NCBI GenBank assembly: GCA_013204605.1
Contig: JABMNI010000052.1
Coordinates: 1 to 59,250, forward strand
Length of the DNA stretch: 59,250 nucleotides
Direction: 5' to 3'
Origin: Ignavibacteria bacterium
GTDB taxonomy: Bacteria > Bacteroidota > Ignavibacteria > Kapaibacteriales > Kapaibacteriaceae
The translations under genes and the position numbers were made by a program. The notes beneath the pieces are model-generated. The model was not told where the DNA came from. It saw only the letters and a program-made list of their open reading frames with translations, and ran no database searches. Shown here piece after piece: positions 29,301 through 36,556 of the stretch (position 1 is its first letter; each line of letters opens with the position of its first letter).

Positions 29301-29640
29301 TACATTCGAGCCACTACCGCAAATTGCGCAGGCAGCCCCCATTTATGCCGTTGTTGCCCATGATGTAGATCTGGATGGCAAGTTGGACCTGATTTTGGCC
29401 GGAAATAACCGTAGTGCAGACGGCGATGCAATTGCCCTGGATGCCGGTATCGGTTGCGTGCTAAAAGGTGATGGGAAAGGGGGCTTTGTGGAAATTTCCC
29501 CTGCCATAACAGGGTTCTCTGTGCCACAAAATGCAAGACGAATGGAAGTATTACCGTACAATAACGAGGCAGAACTTCTGTTTGTGGTCTGCAATAACGA
29601 TCAACCCTTGGTTTTTACCCTTCCCAAAACGGCCAAATAG
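26395..29640 (+). CDS. Secreted VCBS/FG-GAP propeller protein with ASPIC/UnbV domain
   Basis: A 1081-residue exported protein with a signal peptide (cut near YVSAQA). More than ten FG-GAP/VCBS repeats carry calcium-binding DxDxDG-type loops (VGDLDKDGLLD, ADLDNDGDLDL, VDVNSDGVKDL, FDYDGDGDEDL). These form one or two beta-propellers around a central ASPIC/UnbV domain (about residues 475-560, GTRVTVFAGTK ... FGLGDVGTIDSVVVRWPDG). This CRTAC1-like layout is common in Bacteroidota surface proteins of unknown ligand. There is no T9SS tail. It is followed 71 bp later by a vanadium haloperoxidase-like gene, a neighbour pair I have the impression recurs in this group. TATCTTTT lies about 20 bases before the start. 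Confidence 0.85.
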   Translation: MISLLLIALITILASYVSAQAQLMKRVLPSVSGVVFSNTIVESDSFNVLRDFSAYNGGGVGVGDLDKDGLLDIVFTGTQVGITVYRNLGSWKFEDVTEKSGMNFNDGAINTGVTIADVTSDGWPDVYISRRYTRNLFFVNNGDGTFSERGLETGLGLLNMSTTTVAVVDYNRDGNPDLFIVNNGDPRRHGYLNPGQNDNLFRNNGDGTWTDVTLEAGIVDKGYGLNASVGDVNDDGWPDVFVANDFEERDKLWLNNGDGTFTDVASTYFQNMSWASMGSDIADVNDDGRLDILTVDMFPKSHYRRMTQLGGMSIYGPFFDSLQRVHNTVQINRGNNYFTNVCYLAGMAATDWSWSILAADFNNDGRTDVFVSNGVKRDIGDQDFLNNLTKPTTKNTPDAFLNMPTPHLPNCLFLGEGDCKFFDVASTMGMCDSLITNGACYADLDNDGDLDLVLNNTDSVAFIYQNMTQENNANGHNFLRVQLNVRSGYKSSLGTRVTVFAGTKSWLRESQASRGFHSSVDPTLHFGLGDVGTIDSVVVRWPDGSVQVERAKVNSTVRIDKKTLTQVVLGSATRVGREQFGKGLMQLLPNAFPFYYKENLFDDFKRERLVPYRFSDWGPGFTWRKSASGFGADVVLSAPKYSSSALYTFSAAGSVPDGPLWSKAVDLNSNESEQVAALFVDVNSDGVKDLYMVAGGNEFDKDDKELRDKLFIADKKDPNNLIVADENLPESIQSGSCVVASDFDADGDQDLFVGARVVPGRFPEIPNSSLLRNTKGKFTDVTDVVAPGLRNAGMVTSAVWFDYDGDGDEDLLVAGEWMTPRLWRNSKGKFNEVTHEAGLDSLEGWWLTMRVADINSDGKPDVVLGNVGMNCRYVPTPGKPLEIFSADFDDNSSLDPIVTFYDGTVQRPTRGKNMVGQHMPYLNRKFPHYKEYAEASIDSLITPEQKAASQRLLVRRFESGILINHGGRYTFEPLPQIAQAAPIYAVVAHDVDLDGKLDLILAGNNRSADGDAIALDAGIGCVLKGDGKGGFVEISPAITGFSVPQNARRMEVLPYNNEAELLFVVCNNDQPLVFTLPKTAK

Positions 29641-29711
29641 TGGGTGGAAAGCACCGGGTGGTAGTTAATGTAATTAAGACTGTTTAGTCTGGAATTCTTA
29701 AATTTGGAGCT

Positions 29712-31010
29712 ATGAAAACGTTACTTGTATCCCTGATCTTCTTATCGATTCCATGTCCGAAGGCAATAGCCGGACTAGACGGTGCTACACTCGTGCATCA
29801 ATGGAACCGCACAGGCATTGAGGTAATAATGGAGGACGGTTTTGCTCCTCCCGTTGCGGCACGGATTCATGCATACATGAATTTGGCTGGATATCAGGCC
29901 GGATTCTATGCCGACCCGAGGTACACCTCGGCCGTGGGAATGCTCAATGAGTTTGATGAATGTCCAATTCCGGATTTGACAAAGGTGTACGACTGGCGCG
30001 TGGCCGCTGTGGCTGCATATCAAGTTGCTGCATCGAAATTGATGTATAGAATTTACATCACCGATAGTCTTGCCAAGGTACACTTTGCAGAATTGGAAAA
30101 GGAAGTTCCGACCGATGTTTTTGACAGGTCGAAGTTGTTTGGGATAGAAGTTGGCAAGTCCGTAAACGCCTACGCAAAGGCCGATAATTACGCTCGGTCA
30201 CAGGGTCTGCCAGATTGGGAATGGCCACGGTGCGATTCCTGCTGGGTGCCCACACCTCCAAATTTTGCCAAGCCCATTTCGCCATACTGTGGCAATGTGC
30301 GGACCATTGTAATGAGCGGACCCGACCAATTTCCAATCACAAAGAACATCAAGTTTTCGACAGAAAAAGGTTCGGAATTTTGGAATTCGGCATTTGCTGT
30401 TTTAGAAAAATCAAAAACGCTTACGGATGAAGAACGCGAGAGCGCGAATTTTTGGAACGATAATCCCGTAGTAACAAGTTACCACGGACACTTTGTTTTC
30501 AACTCGCGTCAAATTTCTCCCAGCGGTCACTGGATGAATATCACCATGCAGGTTTTACAAGACGAAAAGAGTACCATGGTTGAAAGCATGGAAGTGTACA
30601 CGTTAGTTGCATGCGCATTGTTCGACGGTAACACGGCTTGCTGGGCAGAAAAATATAGGAGCAGTTTGATACGCCCTGTAACGTACATAAATAATTACAT
30701 CGACCCATCCTGGGAACCCATGCTTCAAACTCCGCCATTTCCGGAACATGCAAGTGGACACAGTACCATCACTGCCGCAGCATCTGAAGTGTTAACGTAC
30801 TTCTTTGGCGACAAGCCGTTCGTTGATGACACCGAGGTCCCCTTTGGATGGAAGCCTCAGCATTTCAAAAGCTTTCGCGCCGCTGCGTGGGCAGCTTCGT
30901 TAAGCAGATTCTACGGTGGCATTCATTATCGTAGAGCGTGCGATGCAGGCAACGAACACGGTAAAAAAATTGGCAACAACGTTGTCGAAAAAGTCAAACT
31001 CAAAAAGTAA
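29712..31010 (+). CDS. Vanadium-dependent haloperoxidase-like PAP2 enzyme
   Basis: A 432-residue exported helical protein (signal peptide to about residue 20). It has the vanadate/phosphate-binding triad of the PAP2/vanadium peroxidase superfamily: K-x6-RP in EKYRSSLIRPVTY, ASGHS (usually PSGH, here with Ala) and SR-x5-H in SRFYGGIHYRRACD. These would hold vanadate and oxidise halides with peroxide, or act as a phosphatase, since the two activities share the site. The separate lobe (about 30-250) is typical of the longer haloperoxidase-like group and argues against a small lipid phosphatase. It is encoded after the VCBS/ASPIC protein and before a HmuY-like lipoprotein. Confidence 0.8.
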   Translation: MKTLLVSLIFLSIPCPKAIAGLDGATLVHQWNRTGIEVIMEDGFAPPVAARIHAYMNLAGYQAGFYADPRYTSAVGMLNEFDECPIPDLTKVYDWRVAAVAAYQVAASKLMYRIYITDSLAKVHFAELEKEVPTDVFDRSKLFGIEVGKSVNAYAKADNYARSQGLPDWEWPRCDSCWVPTPPNFAKPISPYCGNVRTIVMSGPDQFPITKNIKFSTEKGSEFWNSAFAVLEKSKTLTDEERESANFWNDNPVVTSYHGHFVFNSRQISPSGHWMNITMQVLQDEKSTMVESMEVYTLVACALFDGNTACWAEKYRSSLIRPVTYINNYIDPSWEPMLQTPPFPEHASGHSTITAAASEVLTYFFGDKPFVDDTEVPFGWKPQHFKSFRAAAWAASLSRFYGGIHYRRACDAGNEHGKKIGNNVVEKVKLKK

Positions 31011-31035
31011 CATTTCAGTAAAGAAAATCTAATCG

Positions 31036-31698
31036 GTGCAAAATAAATTGAAAAAAAAGTTCGTTCAATTCTCGCCAATTCAATTCTGGTCTATTAAATT
31101 TTCGGTTTTTGTTTGCGCGATGTTTGCCCTGATTGGTTGCGACAATTCCACCACAACCACGCCCGGAACCGGCATTGTTCACAGCAGGGTAAACATGCAC
31201 CCCGACAGCACCGTAGGGTGGCTGTACTACTCATTCGATGGGGATAGCATAGTGCCCCCTTCAAAAAATAATACGGATGAATGGGACATAAAAATGGCGT
31301 TCCTCCTCTGCTGCGGCCAAACGCGTCAGATAGACGTGCTATTGAACTCGGGATCGGCAGGGGTTGGCGTTACTAAGGGGGCTAGGTACGACGCGAGATT
31401 TGAGAATATTCCGAAGTTGCCGAATTCCATAGTTTTGTTGGATGAAGACACTACGGTAGGTAGCCGAATTTTCCCCGTGAGTGTGATTGGTGCGGATGTG
31501 ATGTTTGTGTACGACATTAGTACGCATACGATTGCACCGAGTCCTGACAGAGTGGTGGTGTTAAAAACGCGTAAAGGAAATTTTGTGAAATTTCAATTCA
31601 CAAGTATTTATGAAAACGCGTTGGCTACCCCCGATATTAGCACCCCTATGGGGTATTACCATTTCCGGTATACGAAGTCTGTTAGCGGAACGTGGTAG
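31036..31698 (+). CDS. HmuY-like lipoprotein
   Basis: A 220-residue lipoprotein: GTG start, hydrophobic segment and lipobox ALIGC at about residues 31-35, followed by a Thr-rich linker. The mature part has features I associate with the HmuY haem-binding family: WLYYSFDGDSIVPP, EWDIKMAF, a loop with SGSAGVG, SPDRVVVLKTRKGNFVKFQF and an aromatic C-terminal strand YYHFRY. The fold call is by resemblance and moderate; the two haem-ligand His of HmuY are not identified here. It stands between the haloperoxidase-like gene and paaA on the same strand. A role in haem or metal supply to the peroxidase neighbourhood is only a guess. Confidence 0.5.
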   Translation: MQNKLKKKFVQFSPIQFWSIKFSVFVCAMFALIGCDNSTTTTPGTGIVHSRVNMHPDSTVGWLYYSFDGDSIVPPSKNNTDEWDIKMAFLLCCGQTRQIDVLLNSGSAGVGVTKGARYDARFENIPKLPNSIVLLDEDTTVGSRIFPVSVIGADVMFVYDISTHTIAPSPDRVVVLKTRKGNFVKFQFTSIYENALATPDISTPMGYYHFRYTKSVSGTW

Positions 31699-31731
31699 AA
31701 AATATAAATTGAAAAGTAAACGGAGAATTTT

Positions 31732-32712
31732 ATGTACGGTAGTTTGACAATTGTTGAAGGCACCATTGATACATCGCAAGATGATCCCGTGTTGTTGGCA
31801 GAATTTGAAGATAAGATTGCGCGCGGCGAAAAGATCGAGCCGAAAGATTGGATGCCAGCCGAATATCGGAAACAACTAATTCGAATGATTGAGCAACACG
31901 CGCATTCGGAAATAATTGGGGCATTGCCTGAGGGAACGTGGATTACGCGGGCACCCGGTTTCCGTAGGAAAATAGCGCTAATGGCGAAGGTTCAAGATGA
32001 AGTGGGGCACGCGCAACTTTTGTACAGCGCTGCAGAAACATTAGGAAAACCTCGCGAGGATATGATTGCCGATTTGATTTCGGGAAAGTCAAAATATTCA
32101 AACGTGTTTAATTACCCGGCATTTACGTGGGCTGATACTGCAGTTATTGCGTGGCTGATAGATGCCTCGGCCATTATTAATCAGGTAACGAATTCTAAGG
32201 GTTCGTATGCGCCATATTGCCGTGCGTTGGAACGGATTTGCATGGAAGAATCGTTCCACTTAAAGTATGGTTACGACAACGTGGTTACGTTGGCAACGGG
32301 AACCGCACAACAGCGTGAAATGGTACAGGCCGCATTGAACCGCTGGTGGCGTCCCATCATGCACTTTTTTGGTCCGCCGGATAAGATGAGCCAGCACACC
32401 GAAAAGCTCGTCCGTTGGAAAATCAAAATGGCAACCAACGACGAGATGCGTCAGCAGTTCTTCAACCAATACGTTCCAAAAATCTGGGAGCTCGGTTTAA
32501 CCATTCCCGACACAGAATTGAAAAAAGACCCCTTGACGGGCGAGTGGGCATTTGGAGATCCAGATTGGGCCGAGTTCAAACGCGTAATCAACGGTGACGG
32601 TCCTTGCAACGCCGAACGTCTGGCTGTGCGCCGCACCGCCGAAGAGCGCGGTAAGTGGGTGCGGGAAGCGTTGCAGAAGCCTTCGCATAAGTATGTGACG
32701 CCGCTAAGCTAA
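31732..32712 (+). CDS. paaA: 1,2-phenylacetyl-CoA epoxidase subunit A
   Basis: A 326-residue carboxylate-bridged di-iron oxygenase subunit, the catalytic subunit of the PaaABCDE complex that epoxidises phenylacetyl-CoA. Typical segments: [26 protein letters not shown] with the first Glu/His ligands, [26 protein letters not shown] with the second E-x2-H set, WGPPDKxS-like FFGPPDKMS, and PDPDL-like FGDPDWAEF. The family match is strong. Unusually, no paaB, C, D or E gene follows: the next 225 bp are repeats and then an opposite-strand gene. The complex partners must be encoded elsewhere, or this is a lone homologue with another job. Confidence 0.88.
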   Translation: MYGSLTIVEGTIDTSQDDPVLLAEFEDKIARGEKIEPKDWMPAEYRKQLIRMIEQHAHSEIIGALPEGTWITRAPGFRRKIALMAKVQDEVGHAQLLYSAAETLGKPREDMIADLISGKSKYSNVFNYPAFTWADTAVIAWLIDASAIINQVTNSKGSYAPYCRALERICMEESFHLKYGYDNVVTLATGTAQQREMVQAALNRWWRPIMHFFGPPDKMSQHTEKLVRWKIKMATNDEMRQQFFNQYVPKIWELGLTIPDTELKKDPLTGEWAFGDPDWAEFKRVINGDGPCNAERLAVRRTAEERGKWVREALQKPSHKYVTPLS

Positions 32713-32937
32713 TGCGGCCCAATGTGTAAATGTGCCCTTCGCTACGCTCAGGGTGACAAGATCAATTTGAGAATTTGATGATCTGAGAATGGCAATTGCT
32801 AATTGCTAATTGCTAATTGCCTACGTGGCCATCTTCAAGTAGGGTCGACGCATGCGTCGACCGGTAAAAAAATTACGGGACGCATGCGTCGACCGGTATA
32901 AAAAATTACGGGACGCATGCGTCGACGCATGAACATT
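32713..32937. repeat. Repeat-filled intergenic region with tandem GACGCATGCGTC palindromes
   Basis: This 225-bp gap between two 3' ends is almost all repeats. First comes an interrupted near-palindrome CCCTTCGCTACGCTCAGGG (about 32733-32751). Then there are four AATTGCT-type heptamers (32794-32821). Last, three copies of a 32-33 bp unit start with the palindrome GACGCATGCGTC (32847, 32879, 32912), each of the first two followed by GACCGGTA, an A-tract and ATTACGG. The first and third palindromes are extended: GTCGACGCATGCGTCGAC at 32844-32861, and an extra GACGCATG after the third. No gene is visible. The palindromes could act as bidirectional stem-loops for the convergent transcripts. Confidence 0.85.
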
Positions 32938-34269
32938 TCACGTTAACCTTGAGTAACGGCTGGTGGATTTCGGGAAGTCGAGCCCGGTTACAAACCAAAT
33001 GATAGGCAGGGAAAGAAGGGCCATCAGGAGGGATGGGAACGAGGGGAGGGAGAAGGCATAGCCTACCGGACCTGATGGGATGCAGGTAATAACAGCGCCG
33101 GCTATCACCATGATAATTGCGAGCCGTTGGTACAGAGGCAATCCAAATACGTGTGGCGTTTGGGGTTCACCGCGGTAGGCTTCTTCAATGAATCTTCCAC
33201 AGCCGGTTGCAATTAGGTAGGTGCCCACGATGTTTGCAGCAGTGCTACCAGTTAGCCAGGTGATAAGCAGCATTGTACCGACAAAGAAATTTATTACCAG
33301 CGAATACAGTTGTGTGGGGTGGATGGAAAGGCCAACAAGACCGGCTTTGACGGCGGCTGATTCGGGCGTGTGATAGTGGATTCCGATGTTGCTTGCGCAA
33401 ACGTGACCATGACAGCAGCCGTGGATTAGACACCTCAGACGTCCCAACGATTGCGTGAACGGCATGGCAACGGCCAGTGCGGCCAACGTGTAAAACTGAC
33501 TGATTCCGGGTATGGTTTCAACGGCAAGTAAAATGCCGAGAACGGCGCCAAAATATCCGAACGGACGCAACACACCCTTGCGGGCTTCGATGAACTGTCC
33601 CCACGTAATGGAACCAACTACGGCAAAAAGTATGAGCAGGAAAATCTCGCCAATAGTTGCCGTTGGATGCAGGAATGCAAAAAGCAAGAGGCCCACCATG
33701 GCCGCCATTCCGGCATAGATTCCGTGCGACAAAATTCTCACGCTTCCAACCTTCAACTCGCGCCAGTTGTTGATTTTCGAATCGATGTATCGAAGCGTCT
33801 TTGTGTAAAAGTCCGGCAACGGTATTCGTGATTTTTTTACGCGTTCGGGAAAAGTTTTTCGTAGAAAGGGGCGTTCGTAGCCGTACACCACAGCCACACA
33901 TCCCAATACTACCATTGGGGTAATTAGCCAGAGTCCACTGGCCGATTGCACCGCCATAGCCATGCCCCAAACAGCAATGCTGAAGCCGGAATAAATTGGA
34001 TGCGGCATTGCCGCATAGGCACCAGCATCGGCAAATTGAAACGTGGGAGCTAACTTCAGGGGAAGCCCCCTTCCCTTGAATAGTAATTCACCCAACCCCA
34101 AAACCGTGAGTATTACACCGAAACCGAAAACGATGTAGCCGATAAATGGCTTGCCGTAAACAGGTAGGCTTACCTGAGCGTTGGAAGCCCATACAACCAG
34201 CATTATTGGGGTGGCAACAACGAAAAATGCCCCGTACAAAATGTGCGTGGTTTTGACTTCTATCGACAT
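32938..34269 (-). CDS. Fusion of a PEMT/ICMT-like methyltransferase and an Lgt-like domain
   Basis: A 443-residue multi-pass membrane protein with two recognisable halves. Residues about 1-165 resemble the phospholipid/isoprenylcysteine methyltransferase group: four helices with AYAAMPHPIYSGFSIAVWG and a Glu-rich tail YERPFLRKTFPE, where AdoMet binds in relatives. Residues about 180-430 resemble prolipoprotein diacylglyceryl transferase: GRLRCLIHGCCHGH in place of the classical R-x-GNF-NGE core, IHPTQLYS, and FIEEAYRGEPQTPHVFGLP. The GCCHG version is seen in distant Lgt homologues. It may modify a membrane lipid or a lipoprotein. It stands alone between repeats and mazG. The start at 34269 keeps a normal first helix. 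Confidence 0.72.
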   Translation of the reverse strand: MSIEVKTTHILYGAFFVVATPIMLVVWASNAQVSLPVYGKPFIGYIVFGFGVILTVLGLGELLFKGRGLPLKLAPTFQFADAGAYAAMPHPIYSGFSIAVWGMAMAVQSASGLWLITPMVVLGCVAVVYGYERPFLRKTFPERVKKSRIPLPDFYTKTLRYIDSKINNWRELKVGSVRILSHGIYAGMAAMVGLLLFAFLHPTATIGEIFLLILFAVVGSITWGQFIEARKGVLRPFGYFGAVLGILLAVETIPGISQFYTLAALAVAMPFTQSLGRLRCLIHGCCHGHVCASNIGIHYHTPESAAVKAGLVGLSIHPTQLYSLVINFFVGTMLLITWLTGSTAANIVGTYLIATGCGRFIEEAYRGEPQTPHVFGLPLYQRLAIIMVIAGAVITCIPSGPVGYAFSLPSFPSLLMALLSLPIIWFVTGLDFPKSTSRYSRLT

Positions 34270-34505
34270 TCAACTTGCTCCGAAACTGACATCCTTGGTG
34301 TTTCCGATTGGAACAACGGTAATTATTGCGGAGCCCAACATACGGAAATGGACCCTGTTCTGCACACATCGCCGTATTTTAGCCATTTCATGGCTGATTG
34401 CAATTGCCGAAACGCGCGATGCATTTGTCAGCGAAAGAATACATGCTAAAGTGGTCAAGTTGTATTGGTCGAGCAATAGTAATCAAGCAAAAGTGAAAGT
34501 AGTTA

Positions 34506-35306
34506 ATGCCAACTGAAATACCGGTGCCGAAAAATCCGCTGGATACGATGGATAACATGGAAGCCTTTATCCGATTGGTGTGGATATTGCGCAAGGAGTG
34601 TCCGTGGGATCAGAAGCAAACCCACCTGAGCATTTCGCATCTCCTAATCGAGGAGGCCTACGAAACAGTGGAGGCGGTGCAGGATGGCAATGACAAGGAA
34701 CTGCAAAAGGAGTTGGGCGATTTGCTGTTGCACGTGGTAATGCACTGTGTGATGGCCGAACAGCGGGGGGCGTTTTCGATGCGCGATGTGATTGAACAAG
34801 AGGCTGGGAAATTGGTGAACAGGCATCCGCACATTTTTGCCGACGAAGTAGTTGACGGTGAAACGCAGGTGTTGCAAAATTGGGAGCGGTTGAAAATGAA
34901 CGAGGGTCGCACCTCGGTTCTTGATGGCGTGCCTAAGGCGCTGCCCGCAATTTTACGTGCGCATCGGGTGCAGGAAAAAGCGGCCAATGTTGGATTTGAT
35001 TGGCACGACAAGCGCGATGTGTGGGCTAAGGTGCACGAAGAAATTGGTGAACTGCAAGCAGAGATTGATGCTGAAAACCAGGGCGGAATAGAACGCGAGT
35101 TTGGCGATGTGTTTTTCTCGCTGGTAAATGCGGCACGGCACCACAAGCTTGTAGCTGAAGATTCGCTGCACAACACCACAAATGTTTTTATGAGAAGATT
35201 TCAATTTATTGAGTCTGCGGCGAAGGGGGCTGGGCAGGAATTGCACAACCTAACTCTGGCCGAAATGGATGAATATTGGAACGCGGCAAAGAGGAATGGC
35301 ATATGA
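34506..35306 (+). CDS. mazG: Nucleoside triphosphate pyrophosphohydrolase MazG
   Basis: A 266-residue enzyme that hydrolyses (d)NTPs to monophosphates and pyrophosphate, a house-cleaning and stringent-response modulating role. It has two MazG domains: the first has RKECPWDQKQTHLS, EEAYETVEAV and KELGDLLLHVV; the second has GFDWHDKRDVWAKVHEEIGELQAEI and EFGDVFFSLVN. The EExxE and ExxD metal-binding sets are present in both. The ATG at 34506 is used; another at 34548 (MDNMEAF) would match the shorter family N-terminus. The next gene's ATG overlaps the stop (ATGA). The 236 bp upstream, to 34269, hold only short ORFs without family resemblance. Confidence 0.94.
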   Translation: MPTEIPVPKNPLDTMDNMEAFIRLVWILRKECPWDQKQTHLSISHLLIEEAYETVEAVQDGNDKELQKELGDLLLHVVMHCVMAEQRGAFSMRDVIEQEAGKLVNRHPHIFADEVVDGETQVLQNWERLKMNEGRTSVLDGVPKALPAILRAHRVQEKAANVGFDWHDKRDVWAKVHEEIGELQAEIDAENQGGIEREFGDVFFSLVNAARHHKLVAEDSLHNTTNVFMRRFQFIESAAKGAGQELHNLTLAEMDEYWNAAKRNGI

Positions 35307-36556
35307 AAATTCGGATGTGGAGTATAACTGAATGTCGCGCGGTGTTTGAGCGAGTTGGGCTTGTAGCCTTGGTATTTGCAAGCGTGGTGCTTGTCGGTTG
35401 CAACTCCGAAAAGTCGGAGCCTACAACAGAACTTCAGAGTGATAGCTCAAGCGCAGTTGCTGCAAAAGATTCGGAGAAACGTTCTAAGGCATTTGATAGG
35501 GGTGAAGACACAACAAAGTTTGATATAACAGATTCAACGATTACGTTAAAGAATGACCGATTCCCAAATCCATCAGGTAGAGTAATCAACATTATGGTTA
35601 CCGGCGTCGACTCCCGCTTGGGCGACAATATGGCCCACGCCGACGCTAACCATCTACTGAGATTCTTCGTCGATTCTGGGTGCGTTGAAATCATTTCACT
35701 TCCGCGCGACACATACTTCGATGCTGGATTCGAAGATTCGACAGGATTGAATAAACTCACCAACGTGCGCGCTAATCGGGGGCGAACAAAGTATTTAGCG
35801 GCAATCGCGGAGATATGCGGAGTTCCAAAAATCGATTACTGGGTTGAGTTTGGATTTTCGCAAGCCATTGGTTTGTTGGAATTGTTGGGGTACCGAGACA
35901 ATGCTTCTTCTACACTTCGAGTGTTGAGATCCAGGCAGGCGTTTAGCGCCGGTGATTTCCAACGAGTGTACAATCAGGGTCAGTTCATGCGCCAAGCTAT
36001 CTTGAGAAATTTCCACAACATGCAGAACATTATTGGCGATCTTGCCGTGCGAGCGGCGCTCATGATGGTAGAAACAAATCTGACGTATGCCGTGTGCGAC
36101 GACATTACAACACAACTTGCGGAGCACGGATTTAAAAACGATCCTACTCGGATTTGGGTGCGCATAAAGCCCGCAATGGTTACACGAATGAAGGTGTATG
36201 AATTCGATTCGTCGAGCGTGAATGAAATCAACCGACAAATTGCGCACCGCGTAACAAGGTTGGGTTTGGATAGTGTTCAGATTACCGAAGAGACGTATGA
36301 GCGACGGCTGAGCAAATTAATCGAAAAGGCGGCCACAGATAGCGCTAAGTCACCAAAATCCGTGATACGCGCTCTAAAGCGTCCATTTGAGCAACGTGCA
36401 TGGCTGCAGGTTTCAAATTTGCCGCAGCGAAAAATTTACCGCGACCGGTTGTGCGGATTGTTAACCACATCATACAAACGATTGAAAGATTCAAAGTCAA
36501 TCGAAACAATTCAGAAGTATCTCGAAATGGAAAACAAGGTTATCGAAGGTAGGTAG
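35303..36556 (+). CDS. LytR-CpsA-Psr (LCP) family protein, probable lipoprotein
   Basis: A 417-residue envelope protein. The ATG at 35303 overlaps the mazG stop and starts a signal sequence ending in a lipobox-like VLVGC at about residue 33; the longer frame from 35276 is rejected. The LCP domain (about 95-270) shows NIMVTGVDSRLGD, HADANHLLRFFV, IISLPRDTYFD, LNKLTNVRANRG and VEFGFSQAIGLLELLG. These include the Arg and Asp residues that bind polyprenyl-pyrophosphate in relatives. LCP enzymes attach glycopolymers to peptidoglycan or other acceptors. Its 3' end overlaps the opposite-strand envC-like gene by 17 bp. It may attach products of the glycan genes in this window, but no direct link is visible. 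Confidence 0.85.
   Translation: MKIRMWSITECRAVFERVGLVALVFASVVLVGCNSEKSEPTTELQSDSSSAVAAKDSEKRSKAFDRGEDTTKFDITDSTITLKNDRFPNPSGRVINIMVTGVDSRLGDNMAHADANHLLRFFVDSGCVEIISLPRDTYFDAGFEDSTGLNKLTNVRANRGRTKYLAAIAEICGVPKIDYWVEFGFSQAIGLLELLGYRDNASSTLRVLRSRQAFSAGDFQRVYNQGQFMRQAILRNFHNMQNIIGDLAVRAALMMVETNLTYAVCDDITTQLAEHGFKNDPTRIWVRIKPAMVTRMKVYEFDSSSVNEINRQIAHRVTRLGLDSVQITEETYERRLSKLIEKAATDSAKSPKSVIRALKRPFEQRAWLQVSNLPQRKIYRDRLCGLLTTSYKRLKDSKSIETIQKYLEMENKVIEGR

Noticed and set aside
28526-29594. Several minus-strand ORFs within the VCBS gene
   Set aside because: They are shadows of the repetitive coding frame with strongly biased composition.
32844-32930. Units of 32-33 bp as a CRISPR array
   Set aside because: The units abut with no variable spacers and are headed by a perfect palindrome; no cas gene is present.
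34181-34516. Plus-strand ORF before mazG as a gene
   Set aside because: Most of it lies opposite the PEMT-Lgt fusion, and it has no binding site or family resemblance.
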